A DNA stretch of 16,090 bases from an uncultured Subdoligranulum sp. (GCF_937890665.1 NZ_CALADU010000007.1:1-16090), one strand, 5' to 3'; positions 7,941-15,202 are shown, numbered from the stretch's first letter. Notes: generated by a model from the letters alone, not told the origin. Program-made: numbers and translations.

Positions 7941-8604
7941 GCTGATCATTTTTGAAGGTTTGGATGGCTCCGGAAAGGGGACCCAAACAGCATTGACTGC
8001 ACAAAAGCTGCAGCAGCGCGGTATGGATCTGCGCCAGATCACCTTCCCTAATTATGCCAGCGATTCCTCCGCATTGGTGAAGATGTACCTTTCCGGACAA
8101 TTCGGTGATAAGCCGGATGATGTGAATGCTTATGCGGCGTCCAGTTTTTATGCTGTGGACCGTTTTGCCAGCTATAAAACCGACTGGGGAGAATTTTACC
8201 GCAGCGGTGGACTGGTGCTTTCCGACCGATATACGACTTCCAATGCAGTGCATCAATGCGCCAAACTTCCGCCGATGCATTGGGACGGTTTCTTGAACTG
8301 GCTCTTTGATTTTGAGTACAAAAAAATTGGGATTCCGGCGCCGGACGCAGTATTCTATTTGGCGGTCAATCCGGAAGTATCTCAGAAGCTGCTGGAAGAG
8401 CGGTATCATGGCGACGAAAGCAAGAAGGATATTCAAGAGAAAGACAAGGAGTATATTGCCCGTAGCCGGGCGGCGGCAGAGTATTGTGCCAAGCAGTTTG
8501 GCTGGCATCGCATCGAGTGTACTTGTGAGGAAGATGTAAATTCTATCCGTTCGGTGGAGGCAATCAATGCCGAAATACTTGCGAAATTGGAGTGTATCCT
8601 GTAA
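7933..8604 (+). CDS. tmk: Thymidylate kinase (dTMP kinase)
   Basis: Phosphorylates dTMP to dTDP with ATP, the step right after ThyX. The product has 223 residues, slightly above the usual 200-215. The P-loop is GLDGSGKGTQ (9-18) after IIFE. The DR motif is DRYTTSNAVHQ (98-108), where many TMP kinases have DR-x3-S-x2-AYQ. The lid region carries RYHGDESKKDIQEKDKEYI, rich in basic and acidic residues, and the protein ends with a RSVEAINAEILAKL helix. The P-loop has no arginine after its aspartate, so catalytic basic residues are presumably supplied by the lid. The ATG overlaps the thyX stop by eight bases. A related deoxynucleoside-monophosphate kinase specificity is possible, but the thyX pairing argues strongly for dTMP. 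Confidence 0.93.
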   Translation: MGKLIIFEGLDGSGKGTQTALTAQKLQQRGMDLRQITFPNYASDSSALVKMYLSGQFGDKPDDVNAYAASSFYAVDRFASYKTDWGEFYRSGGLVLSDRYTTSNAVHQCAKLPPMHWDGFLNWLFDFEYKKIGIPAPDAVFYLAVNPEVSQKLLEERYHGDESKKDIQEKDKEYIARSRAAAEYCAKQFGWHRIECTCEEDVNSIRSVEAINAEILAKLECIL

Positions 8605-8618
8605 AATGATGAGTACTG

Positions 8619-8625
8619 AAAGGGG
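8619..8625 (+). promoter_or_regulatory. Ribosome binding site deciding the GNAT-like gene start
   Basis: AAAGGGG lies eight bases before ATG 8634 but only two bases before ATG 8628. The normal spacing favours 8634, giving the N-terminus MVRMAVADDL, typical of GNAT proteins. Confidence 0.7.
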
Positions 8626-8633
8626 ACATGCCT

Positions 8634-9455
8634 ATGGTGCGCATGGCGGTCGCGGATGATTTGCAGGCGCTGATTGATCTGCGCTGTGCGCGCTATGGTG
8701 GTGACCGTGCACAAGTTGCTGGTTGGCTGCAAAACGTGGCGGGAATGGACAACATCTTTGTTGTACAGGGGGACGGGCAAAAGCCCGTGGCCATGTTGGC
8801 GGCTGTCCCGGTGCAGTATGCCAACCACAAAGGTATTTGGTTCTGTGGTGCGGCGGCAACGCAGACCGTACCTATGGAAACCTTGCTGCCGCGTTTGCTG
8901 AGCGGCTGTTTGCGGGCTTTTGGGGCTAAAGCATATGATTTTGCAGTTCTTGCGCCGGAGAATACCCGGGAGGCGCAATCCTTAGAAACTCTGGGATTTA
9001 AAAATCTTTTGCCGACTCGAGTATTGAATAAGCCGATTCGTCGAAATCTGTTGGCGCAGGCAGAATTTGATAGTCTTACAGTGCGTCATCTGATGGAAAT
9101 GCGGATGCGTTACCAGCCGGGATGCATTACATTGCCGGAAACGGCTATGAATGAAGTGATGACGCAGCTGTATCGCCGTGGACTTACGGTGGTATCTAGC
9201 CGCCGCGGATATGGGTTATACTATACCAAAGGCGATCAGATGCAATTTTTGGAATTGCAGGCCGATAATGACTACTGCGCCGATACGCTGTTGCAGGCGG
9301 CACGGGAAAAAACGGGCGCAGAGCAAGCGCAAATTTTGTTGGCGGAAAACCAGACATTGTATCTAGGGGCCGGCAGACGATGCGGATATGGGATGATTGC
9401 GTTTTTGCGCGGTGAATTCCCGGTGACGGATGTGTATTTTAGAATGCTGCTGTAA
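8634..9455 (+). CDS. Divergent GNAT-like acyltransferase family protein
   Basis: Protein of 273 residues, only tentatively placed. The N-terminus (MVRMAVADDLQALIDLRCARYGG) looks like the first strand and helix of a GNAT acetyltransferase. A segment ending NTREAQSLETLGFKNL resembles the late GNAT part where the acceptor fold closes (A-x2-LE-x-LGF). The acetyl-CoA loop (Q/R-x-x-G-x-G/A) is not evident: the corresponding region reads ATQTVPMETLLPRLL. The C-terminal half (from about 150) may be a second, degenerate GNAT-like lobe or a substrate domain, ending with YGMIAFLRGEFP. No signal peptide or membrane segment is seen. It sits 29 bases after tmk and 67 bases before mltG in the same direction, so it is probably co-transcribed. 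Substrate is unknown, and catalytic activity is uncertain. Confidence 0.55.
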   Translation: MVRMAVADDLQALIDLRCARYGGDRAQVAGWLQNVAGMDNIFVVQGDGQKPVAMLAAVPVQYANHKGIWFCGAAATQTVPMETLLPRLLSGCLRAFGAKAYDFAVLAPENTREAQSLETLGFKNLLPTRVLNKPIRRNLLAQAEFDSLTVRHLMEMRMRYQPGCITLPETAMNEVMTQLYRRGLTVVSSRRGYGLYYTKGDQMQFLELQADNDYCADTLLQAAREKTGAEQAQILLAENQTLYLGAGRRCGYGMIAFLRGEFPVTDVYFRMLL

Positions 9456-9522
9456 GGGGTAGCATTAGGATAGGGCGGCAGCGGATAGAGGCGCACCGCC
9501 GCAAATTAAGGAGAGGTTCCTC

Positions 9523-10839
9523 ATGCGGATCAATCGAAATGATAACGGTGGGATGGAAAACAGGGCTCCGCAGGCACAGCAGCCTGCCCCTGCGGCACCG
9601 CGGGCCAAGCAGCCTGTTCGGGACGCCGTGCCGGAGCCGGCTAAGCAACCCACAGAAAACGCGAAAAAACAGGCGAAGAAACAAAAAAAGCGGAGCAAAG
9701 AAGATCGCCCCAAACGTCGGTTTCCGGTGGGCTGTCTGGTCGTGCTGATCGTTTTGGCGCTGGTGGCGTTTGGCGGCTGGAAGGTTATGCAGTTCTACAG
9801 TGAGATCGATGGGGACAGTAGTCTTGGTGCAGAGCAAACTGTTTCCATTGAACAGGGCTCTTCCGTTAGTACGATTGCCGGCCAGCTTAAAGAGGCGGGC
9901 ATTATCCAGTATGATTGGCTGTTCAAAGAATATGTAAAGTACAGCGGCAAAGCGAGCGGTATCCAATACGGCGACTTTACGCTGCGCTCTGGGATGGATT
10001 ACAATACTATCATCCAGACAATCTCTACTGAGGTGCGTCGTCCGACCACCAATGTGACAATTCCTGAGGGAACCACGGCAGTGGGCGTTGCACAAATTTT
10101 TGTGGATGCCGGATTGGTGGATAGCGTAGATACTTTCCTAAACTGCGCCAACGGTACCGATGGCTCAGATTTCAGCCAGTACAGCTTCTGGACACAGATC
10201 CCGGATAATGGCCGACTGATGAAGTGCGAAGGGTATCTCTTCCCGGAAACCTACAATGTTTACGCGGATGAGGATGTCTACTACTATGTAGATATTCTTT
10301 ACAGTGAATTTGAAAAGCAGACGGAGGGCTTGACGGACACCATCAACGAAAAAGGCACGACACTGGACGATGTTGTGAAGTTGGCCAGCTTTATTCAAGA
10401 AGAAGCAGGATTGGAGTCCGAGGATGCTAAGGTCAGTGCCTGCTTCCACAATCGGTTGGAGTCCGATGATCCGCAATGGTCGGAGCATCTGTTGCAGTCC
10501 AATGCGTGCAGCTATATCACGCAGGACGTGGAGAACAACTATCTGTGGAATTCTCCCACGGCAGAATACTATGGCTGGCCTGAAAGTGGTGCTATTCCGG
10601 AAGATGTGCTGAACCAGTACGATACCTATCGTGTCAGTGGGCTTCCGGCGGGGCCGATTTCCTGCCCGGGGTATGCCGCTATTGAGGCAGCGCTCAATCC
10701 GGATCAAGAATATCTGGACGAAGGATACTTCTTCTTCGTTACAGGGCACCCCGATACCGATGTGGCAGGACAGTATTTCTATGCCAAGACGGCTGACGAG
10801 CATCAGCAAAACGTAGAAAAAGCGGGTTGGGCCTACTAA
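9523..10839 (+). CDS. mltG: Endolytic murein transglycosylase MltG (YceG-like)
   Basis: Membrane-anchored lytic transglycosylase that cuts nascent glycan strands and helps end peptidoglycan polymerisation. The product has 438 residues. Residues 1-67 form a cytoplasmic tail, first Pro/Ala/Gln-rich and then very basic (KKQAKKQKKRSK). One membrane helix spans about 68-90. The extracytoplasmic part starts with a LysM-like segment (SVSTIAGQLKEAGI). Then come IPEGTT, the signature EGYLFPETY (236-244), the catalytic region LASFIQEEAG (287-296), FHNRL (308-312), and YRVSGLPAGPI (369-379). It ends YFYAKTADEHQQNV. E. coli has VEKET where this reads IQEEA; the second acidic residue is retained, so activity is likely. 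AAGGAGAGG (9508-9516) supports ATG 9523. It is the last gene before a strong terminator. Five cysteines lie on the outside (C208, C235, C307, C329, C381), which is unusual. Confidence 0.95.
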   Translation: MRINRNDNGGMENRAPQAQQPAPAAPRAKQPVRDAVPEPAKQPTENAKKQAKKQKKRSKEDRPKRRFPVGCLVVLIVLALVAFGGWKVMQFYSEIDGDSSLGAEQTVSIEQGSSVSTIAGQLKEAGIIQYDWLFKEYVKYSGKASGIQYGDFTLRSGMDYNTIIQTISTEVRRPTTNVTIPEGTTAVGVAQIFVDAGLVDSVDTFLNCANGTDGSDFSQYSFWTQIPDNGRLMKCEGYLFPETYNVYADEDVYYYVDILYSEFEKQTEGLTDTINEKGTTLDDVVKLASFIQEEAGLESEDAKVSACFHNRLESDDPQWSEHLLQSNACSYITQDVENNYLWNSPTAEYYGWPESGAIPEDVLNQYDTYRVSGLPAGPISCPGYAAIEAALNPDQEYLDEGYFFFVTGHPDTDVAGQYFYAKTADEHQQNVEKAGWAY

Positions 10840-10863
10840 TCCGCACCAAACACAATTTATGAG

Positions 10864-10892
10864 AAGCGCCCGGCGCGACCGGGCGCTTTTTT
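10864..10892 (+). terminator. Rho-independent terminator between mltG and the U32 gene
   Basis: The stem AAGCGCCCGG (10864-10873) pairs with CCGGGCGCTT (10879-10888) around a CGCGA loop, followed by a six-T run (10887-10892). It ends the recD2-mltG operon. The ribosome binding site of the next gene starts three bases after the T-run, so this hairpin must also be crossed by any transcript reaching that gene. Confidence 0.93.
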
Positions 10893-10894
10893 AC

Positions 10895-10900
10895 AGGAGG
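10895..10900 (+). promoter_or_regulatory. Ribosome binding site of the U32 gene
   Basis: AGGAGG nine bases before ATG 10910. It rules out an upstream in-frame ATG at 10859, whose extra 17 codons would be encoded by the terminator hairpin and which has no ribosome binding site. Confidence 0.87.
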
Positions 10901-10909
10901 AGTTCCATT

Positions 10910-12145
10910 ATGTTGCAACAACCGGAGCTGTTGTCCCCGGCAGGGAGTCTGGAAACCCTAAAGTATGCCGTGCTTTATGGTGCGGATGCTGTTTACTGTG
11001 CATTGCCTGAGTTTGGTATGCGGGCAGCCCCGGTAAATCTGACGGTGGAAGAACTGCAGGAAGGCTGCATTTTTGCCCATGCACGGGGGAAGAAGGTATA
11101 CCTGACGCTGAACACGCTGCCCACCAATGAGGAACTCAAAAAACTACCGCGGTATATTGAAGAGGCAGCACAGGCTGGGGTAGATGCATTTATTATTGCG
11201 GATCTGGGCGTTTTGGCACTGGCTAAAAAGTATGCGCCCGGTGTGGAGCGGCATGTTTCCACGCAGGCGGGAATCACCAACTATGAGGCCGCTGCGGTGG
11301 CTTACGAATTGGGGGCCAAGCGTGTGGTGTTGGCTCGAGAATTGCCCCTGACGGAAATTGCCCAAATTCGTGACAACTGTCCGCGAGATTTGGAACTGGA
11401 AGCCTTTGTACACGGAGCGATGTGCATGAGTGTGTCAGGACGTTGCCTTTTGTCCAGCTACATGACGGGACGCAGCGGCAATCGGGGGGAGTGTGCCCAG
11501 CCGTGTCGTTGGAAGTATGCTTTGCTAGAAGAACACCGGCCCGGACAGTATATGGAAATTGGAGAAAGCGAAAACGGAAGTTACATCCTAAATGCCAACG
11601 ATCTGTGCACGGCGCCGTTTTTGGATTTGATCTGTAAGGCGGGCGTAGACTCTTTGAAAATTGAAGGCCGGGCCAAGACCTTCTACTATGTGGCGTCGGT
11701 AACCAGTGCTTATCGCCGGGCGCTGGACGCCTATCTGCGGAATCCGTACAGCGATACTTACGAACTGCCGGACGATGTGATCGAAGAGCTGAACCGTACC
11801 AGCCACCGCCATTATTCTCCCGGTTTTTATTTTGGCAAGGAACAAGCCTTGCAGACGCCCAGTCATACCTACGTGCGAGAGTGGGACTTTATCGGCACGG
11901 TGGATTCGTGGGCCGATGGAGTGGCACATTGCACGCAGCGGGGAAAATTCTCGGTAGGAGATACGCTGGAAGTGTTACAGCCCGACGGCAACGTGGTGAC
12001 TGTAACGCCTACTTGGATTGAGAATGAGGCAGGGGAACGCGTAGATGCCACGCCGCATCCCATGATGGCCTATACAATCCCGTGCGAGACGCCGCTAATG
12101 CCGTATAGTCTTTTGCGGATGCATAAAGCACAGCCTGAATCTTGA
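10910..12145 (+). CDS. U32 family protein, TrhP/RlhA-like RNA hydroxylation factor
   Basis: Annotated in databases as peptidase U32. Characterised members instead support prephenate-dependent RNA hydroxylation: TrhP (tRNA U34, YrrN/YrrO in B. subtilis) and RlhA (23S rRNA in E. coli). The product has 411 residues, close to YrrO length. N-terminal ELLSPAGSLETLKYAVLYGA forms the start of the barrel. The family signature EAFVHGAMCMSVSGRC spans about 164-179. Likely Fe-S ligands are C172, C179, C195 and C233 (in NANDLC), with spacing like that known for UbiU; C199 is an extra cysteine. KIEGRAKT and a small C-terminal beta domain follow (FIGTVDSW onward). In B. subtilis two such genes also follow mltG (yrrL); here only one is present. 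The gene is separated from mltG by a terminator but has no visible promoter of its own. The RNA target is inferred. Confidence 0.92.
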   Translation: MLQQPELLSPAGSLETLKYAVLYGADAVYCALPEFGMRAAPVNLTVEELQEGCIFAHARGKKVYLTLNTLPTNEELKKLPRYIEEAAQAGVDAFIIADLGVLALAKKYAPGVERHVSTQAGITNYEAAAVAYELGAKRVVLARELPLTEIAQIRDNCPRDLELEAFVHGAMCMSVSGRCLLSSYMTGRSGNRGECAQPCRWKYALLEEHRPGQYMEIGESENGSYILNANDLCTAPFLDLICKAGVDSLKIEGRAKTFYYVASVTSAYRRALDAYLRNPYSDTYELPDDVIEELNRTSHRHYSPGFYFGKEQALQTPSHTYVREWDFIGTVDSWADGVAHCTQRGKFSVGDTLEVLQPDGNVVTVTPTWIENEAGERVDATPHPMMAYTIPCETPLMPYSLLRMHKAQPES

Positions 12146-12150
12146 TACGA

Positions 12151-12198
12151 AACAACGCAGCCCTTGCAAAGAAGATTCTTTGCAAGGGCTGTGTTGTT
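12151..12198. terminator. Long hairpin between convergent genes, probable two-way terminator
   Basis: A 22-bp stem (12151-12172 with 12177-12198), perfect except for one G-U pair (12157 with 12192), around a four-base loop. It starts five bases after the U32 stop and ends 15 bases before the stop of the minus-strand helicase. Neither side has a clean T-run: GTTGTT then AG on the plus strand, GTTGTTTCG on the minus strand. Termination strength is therefore uncertain, though the position strongly suggests that role for both genes. Confidence 0.77.
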
Positions 12199-12213
12199 AG
12201 AACAAAGTAGGCG

Positions 12214-14589
12214 TCACACTTGCCAGAAAGCGTGCAATTCCTGCTCCAGTTGTTCTGTGCTTTGCACGATGCGCAGGTGATCCCAATGAGGTGGCATCAA
12301 ACGGCGGGTGTCGGGAGAGGCAAAGCGGTCGTCAATTAAAAGCACCACGCCTTTATCTTGTGGGGTTCGGATAACCCGTCCGGCTGCTTGCAGGACTTTG
12401 TTCATACCGGGAAACCGATAGGCATAGTCAAATCCAGAACCGCGAGTCTCCTCAAAATGCGCGCGCAGTTGTTCTTGGCGGGGCCCTACCTGAGGAAGCC
12501 CCGGTCCCACCACTGCGACACCAATTAAGCGGTCACCCACCAAATCTACCCCTTCGCTGAAAACACCCCCCAACACGGCGAATCCCACAAGCGTGTCTTG
12601 CCGTTCGGGAAGAAAGTGGTCGAGAAAGGCGGCGCGCTGCTTTTCGTCCATGGCGCTCTCTTGACACAGAGTAGGGAGGTCAGGGGATCGCGCAGAAAAT
12701 TCGTTCCAGACATCCTGTAAATAGCTATAACTGGGAAAAAAGGCTAAATAGTTTCCGGGCTTTGCCTGTGCCATGCTGGCAATCAGAGCGGCAACCTGAG
12801 CGATGCTGGCGGTACGGTCTTTATAGCGGGTACTGACTTGCCGGGCGCACCATAGACCTAAATTCTCGCGGGGAAAAGGACTGCGCAGCGCTACGGCGCG
12901 CGCGTCAGGGATGCCGCATAAATCTTTGTAATAGCCGGCAGGAGCCAGCGTAGCGCTGAAAAGAATGGCAGACCGGCCTTTAGCGAAGTCTGCGGCTAAA
13001 AAGGCGCTGGGATCTAAACAAAGCAGAGTGGCTCGCACCTCGCTGCCTTGAGAGGAAACTTGCAAAACAAAGTGCTCGTCAAACGTATCGGCAACGCGAA
13101 GCCAACCACGAATGTCAAAATAAAGTTGCAGCAGGATTGTGTGGGTATCGTCAGGCTCCCGATGTTCTTCCAGCCAGTCCTGTAACGGCTCACAAAGCCG
13201 CTGTAAGGCGTGGTCGAAGGCTTCGGGGACTTCCTTTTCGAAGAACGTTTTTCCAAAGCGGGGATCCCCAGCGACGGCTTCACAGCGATGGCGCCATTCC
13301 ACAAACAAGTTGTTTACTTTTTGCAAAGCCTGCTTTAGGCTGCTTTTCCCTTTCCCAAGACTCTTTTTGGCGTCCCAGAATGCGCTTTTGCATAACGAAG
13401 CGCTGTGCATTTCTCGAGCGCGAGCTGGCAGATTGTGAGCTTCGTCGACCAAAAAAAGATAGTCACCGCGGCCTTCAAAAAAGCGTGACAGCCGCACTAC
13501 GGGATCAAACAGGTAGTTATAGTCTCCAATTACCACGTCGCACCATAAACTGAGGTCCAGCCCTAATTCAAAGGGACAGACACGGTATTCGCGAGCGAGA
13601 GTTTGCAATGTTTCAGCTGTAAGGTCGACTTTATCCAGCGCGTGCCATAAGGCCTCTTTGATACGGTCGTAATAGCCGTTGGCGTAGGGGCATGCTTCCG
13701 GCGTGCACTCTCGTTCTTCTTGTAAGCAAATTTTGTCCTTGGCGGTCAGTGTGATATTGCGGACCATTAGAGAGGGATTGCGTGTGCGTAGGGCGTGTAA
13801 GGCGTTTTCGGCGGCGGACCGCGTAGTGCCACGCGCCGTTAAATAGAAGATCGGACCGCCGTCCTGCACTGCTTTCAGGGCGGGAAACAGTACACTCATG
13901 GTTTTGCCAATACCGGTAGGGGCTTGACAGAGCAGTTGCCCACCGTCTTGGCAGGTTTCATAAACAGCGCTAATCATGGCACGCTGTCCCGTGCGGTAAT
14001 GCTCAAAAGGAAACGCTAATGTGACGAGGCTGGCAGAGCGGTCTTTTTGCCATTGGGCGGCACGTTTGGCCCAAGGAGCGTATTGTGTCAGTAAATCAAG
14101 GACAAACGCATTCAATTCCTCGCGGGAATGCTCCTGCGCAAAATAATACGACCGTTCTTCATCTACCTGATAATAGGTTAGGCGTACCCGTATTTGGGAG
14201 AGGTTATGTTGCTCGCAGTAAATGGCGGCATAGACCTTGGCTTGTGCCCAGTGTTCCGGCGATTGTTCTCCTGTAATTTGATCGGATGGTAGGAGCGTTG
14301 TTTTGATTTCATCCACCGTTACCATATCATCCGAATCGGTGAAAATACCGTCGGCACGTCCTTCCAAGGTATAATCAATGCCACAGCAGCCATACTTTTG
14401 GGTAAGGGATACTTCAGCGGTGTAATCGGGGAATTGGTGTACGGCAGCGCGTTGCAGCTTGCGGTGGAGTCTGGCGCCTTCGTTGGCACGGTCAAAGCCG
14501 GTAAAGCGATTGTCGATGCTGCCGCTGCGCAATAAAAATTCCACCAGCTGTCGGATCGGCAACGTCAGTGCGAAGGATTCCGGCGGCAT
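12214..14589 (-). CDS. RecB/Cas4-like nuclease fused to XPD/DinG-type Fe-S helicase
   Basis: Single 791-residue protein with two enzyme parts. Residues 1 to about 180 form a PD-(D/E)XK nuclease of the RecB/Cas4 type: H42 in EGARLH, D80 in GRADG, E94-x-K96 in VDEIKTT, and the QxxxY box Q116-Y120 (QAKVY). From about 195 comes an SF2 helicase of the DinG/Rad3/XPD group: Walker A APTGIGKT (223-230), DEAH (382-385), LFSATL, and QAAGR (734-738). Four cysteines between motifs I and II (C288, C295, C300, C338, the last in CPFE) are placed to bind an Fe-S cluster. By family, the helicase should move 5'-3' and the nuclease should cut DNA ends or flaps. The start at 14589 is preferred because AAAGGAG lies nine bases upstream. 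It follows a uracil-DNA glycosylase on the same strand by 33 bases, so the two are probably co-transcribed. All key residues look intact. Confidence 0.92.
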   Translation of the reverse strand: MPPESFALTLPIRQLVEFLLRSGSIDNRFTGFDRANEGARLHRKLQRAAVHQFPDYTAEVSLTQKYGCCGIDYTLEGRADGIFTDSDDMVTVDEIKTTLLPSDQITGEQSPEHWAQAKVYAAIYCEQHNLSQIRVRLTYYQVDEERSYYFAQEHSREELNAFVLDLLTQYAPWAKRAAQWQKDRSASLVTLAFPFEHYRTGQRAMISAVYETCQDGGQLLCQAPTGIGKTMSVLFPALKAVQDGGPIFYLTARGTTRSAAENALHALRTRNPSLMVRNITLTAKDKICLQEERECTPEACPYANGYYDRIKEALWHALDKVDLTAETLQTLAREYRVCPFELGLDLSLWCDVVIGDYNYLFDPVVRLSRFFEGRGDYLFLVDEAHNLPARAREMHSASLCKSAFWDAKKSLGKGKSSLKQALQKVNNLFVEWRHRCEAVAGDPRFGKTFFEKEVPEAFDHALQRLCEPLQDWLEEHREPDDTHTILLQLYFDIRGWLRVADTFDEHFVLQVSSQGSEVRATLLCLDPSAFLAADFAKGRSAILFSATLAPAGYYKDLCGIPDARAVALRSPFPRENLGLWCARQVSTRYKDRTASIAQVAALIASMAQAKPGNYLAFFPSYSYLQDVWNEFSARSPDLPTLCQESAMDEKQRAAFLDHFLPERQDTLVGFAVLGGVFSEGVDLVGDRLIGVAVVGPGLPQVGPRQEQLRAHFEETRGSGFDYAYRFPGMNKVLQAAGRVIRTPQDKGVVLLIDDRFASPDTRRLMPPHWDHLRIVQSTEQLEQELHAFWQV

Positions 14590-14598
14590 GGTGGTCAA

Positions 14599-14605
14599 CT
14601 CCTTT
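14599..14605 (-). promoter_or_regulatory. Ribosome binding site that fixes the nuclease-helicase start
   Basis: On the minus strand AAAGGAG lies nine bases before the ATG at 14589. It falls downstream of an alternative in-frame ATG at 14622, which has no such site. Confidence 0.85.
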
Positions 14606-14622
14606 GATATGGAAAGAAACAA

Positions 14623-15189
14623 TCAATAAGTATGTGTACAAACCTGTGGGATTTTTTCCCGTAAAGCAACAAAGTCGCCAAACACAGCGGGCTTATTGGC
14701 AGGATAGCGCAGCAAGGCCGCTGGGTGATAGGTGGCCATAAAAAGGGTGCCGTGTTTATCGAAAAACTTTCCGTGGTCGCGGCTCACCGAAAAGCCAGGG
14801 TCAATCAGTTGTTGGGCGGCAATGCGGCCAAGGCACACAATGATCTTGGGACGCAGTAACTGGAACTGTTGCCGAAGCCAAGGAAGACAAGCCGTGGATT
14901 CTTCCGGCAACGGATCGCGATTTTGAGGCGGGCGGCACTTTACTATATTGGCAATGTAAACGTTTTTATCTCGGCTAAGGTCTACTGCTTCCAAATAATG
15001 GTCCAGCAACTGCCCGCTGCGTCCCACAAAAGGGAGCCCTTGCGCGTCTTCGTTGGCACCGGGGCCCTCGCCAACAAAGAGAACCTCTGCGTTGGGGACT
15101 CCTTGACCAAAGACTACATGGGTCCTAGAATCACACAAGCTGCAGCGACGGCAGGCAAGGCATTCCTGTTGCAAGGTTTGAAGATCCAT
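14623..15189 (-). CDS. Family 4 uracil-DNA glycosylase with Fe-S cluster
   Basis: Removes uracil from DNA to start base excision repair. The product has 188 residues, typical for family 4 (the UdgA/thermophile type). The cluster ligands follow the family pattern: C13 and C16 near the N-terminus (in CLACRRCSLC, where C10 and C19 are further cysteines), then C85 and C101, 16 residues apart as in the Thermus enzyme. Motif 1 is GEGPGANEDAQGLPFVG (40-56). NIVKCRPPQNRDP (81-93) and the HPAALLR motif (155-161) follow. The start at 15189 is preferred for GAGGTG seven bases upstream; the frame stays open to 15399, but those residues do not resemble the family and lie under the divergent gene. It is the first gene of a minus-strand pair with the nuclease-helicase. 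Function is firmly supported by motifs. Confidence 0.94.
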   Translation of the reverse strand: MDLQTLQQECLACRRCSLCDSRTHVVFGQGVPNAEVLFVGEGPGANEDAQGLPFVGRSGQLLDHYLEAVDLSRDKNVYIANIVKCRPPQNRDPLPEESTACLPWLRQQFQLLRPKIIVCLGRIAAQQLIDPGFSVSRDHGKFFDKHGTLFMATYHPAALLRYPANKPAVFGDFVALREKIPQVCTHTY

Positions 15190-15196
15190 ATCAATA

Positions 15197-15202
15197 CACC
15201 TC
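15197..15202 (-). promoter_or_regulatory. Ribosome binding site of the uracil-DNA glycosylase gene
   Basis: Minus-strand GAGGTG seven bases before the ATG at 15189. It lies in the 46-base gap between the two divergent genes. No convincing promoter for either direction is visible in that gap. Confidence 0.75.

Noticed and set aside
7251..8042. Open frame of 263 codons on the minus strand opposite thyX and tmk
   Set aside because: A shadow of two well-supported enzymes, with no ribosome binding site and no family resemblance.
9473..9502. GC-rich weak hairpin upstream of mltG
   Set aside because: Only five pairs with a long loop and no T-run; it does not support a terminator or riboswitch.
10859..10909. 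ATG 10859 as the U32 start
   Set aside because: The 17 extra codons would be encoded by the terminator hairpin and there is no ribosome binding site upstream.
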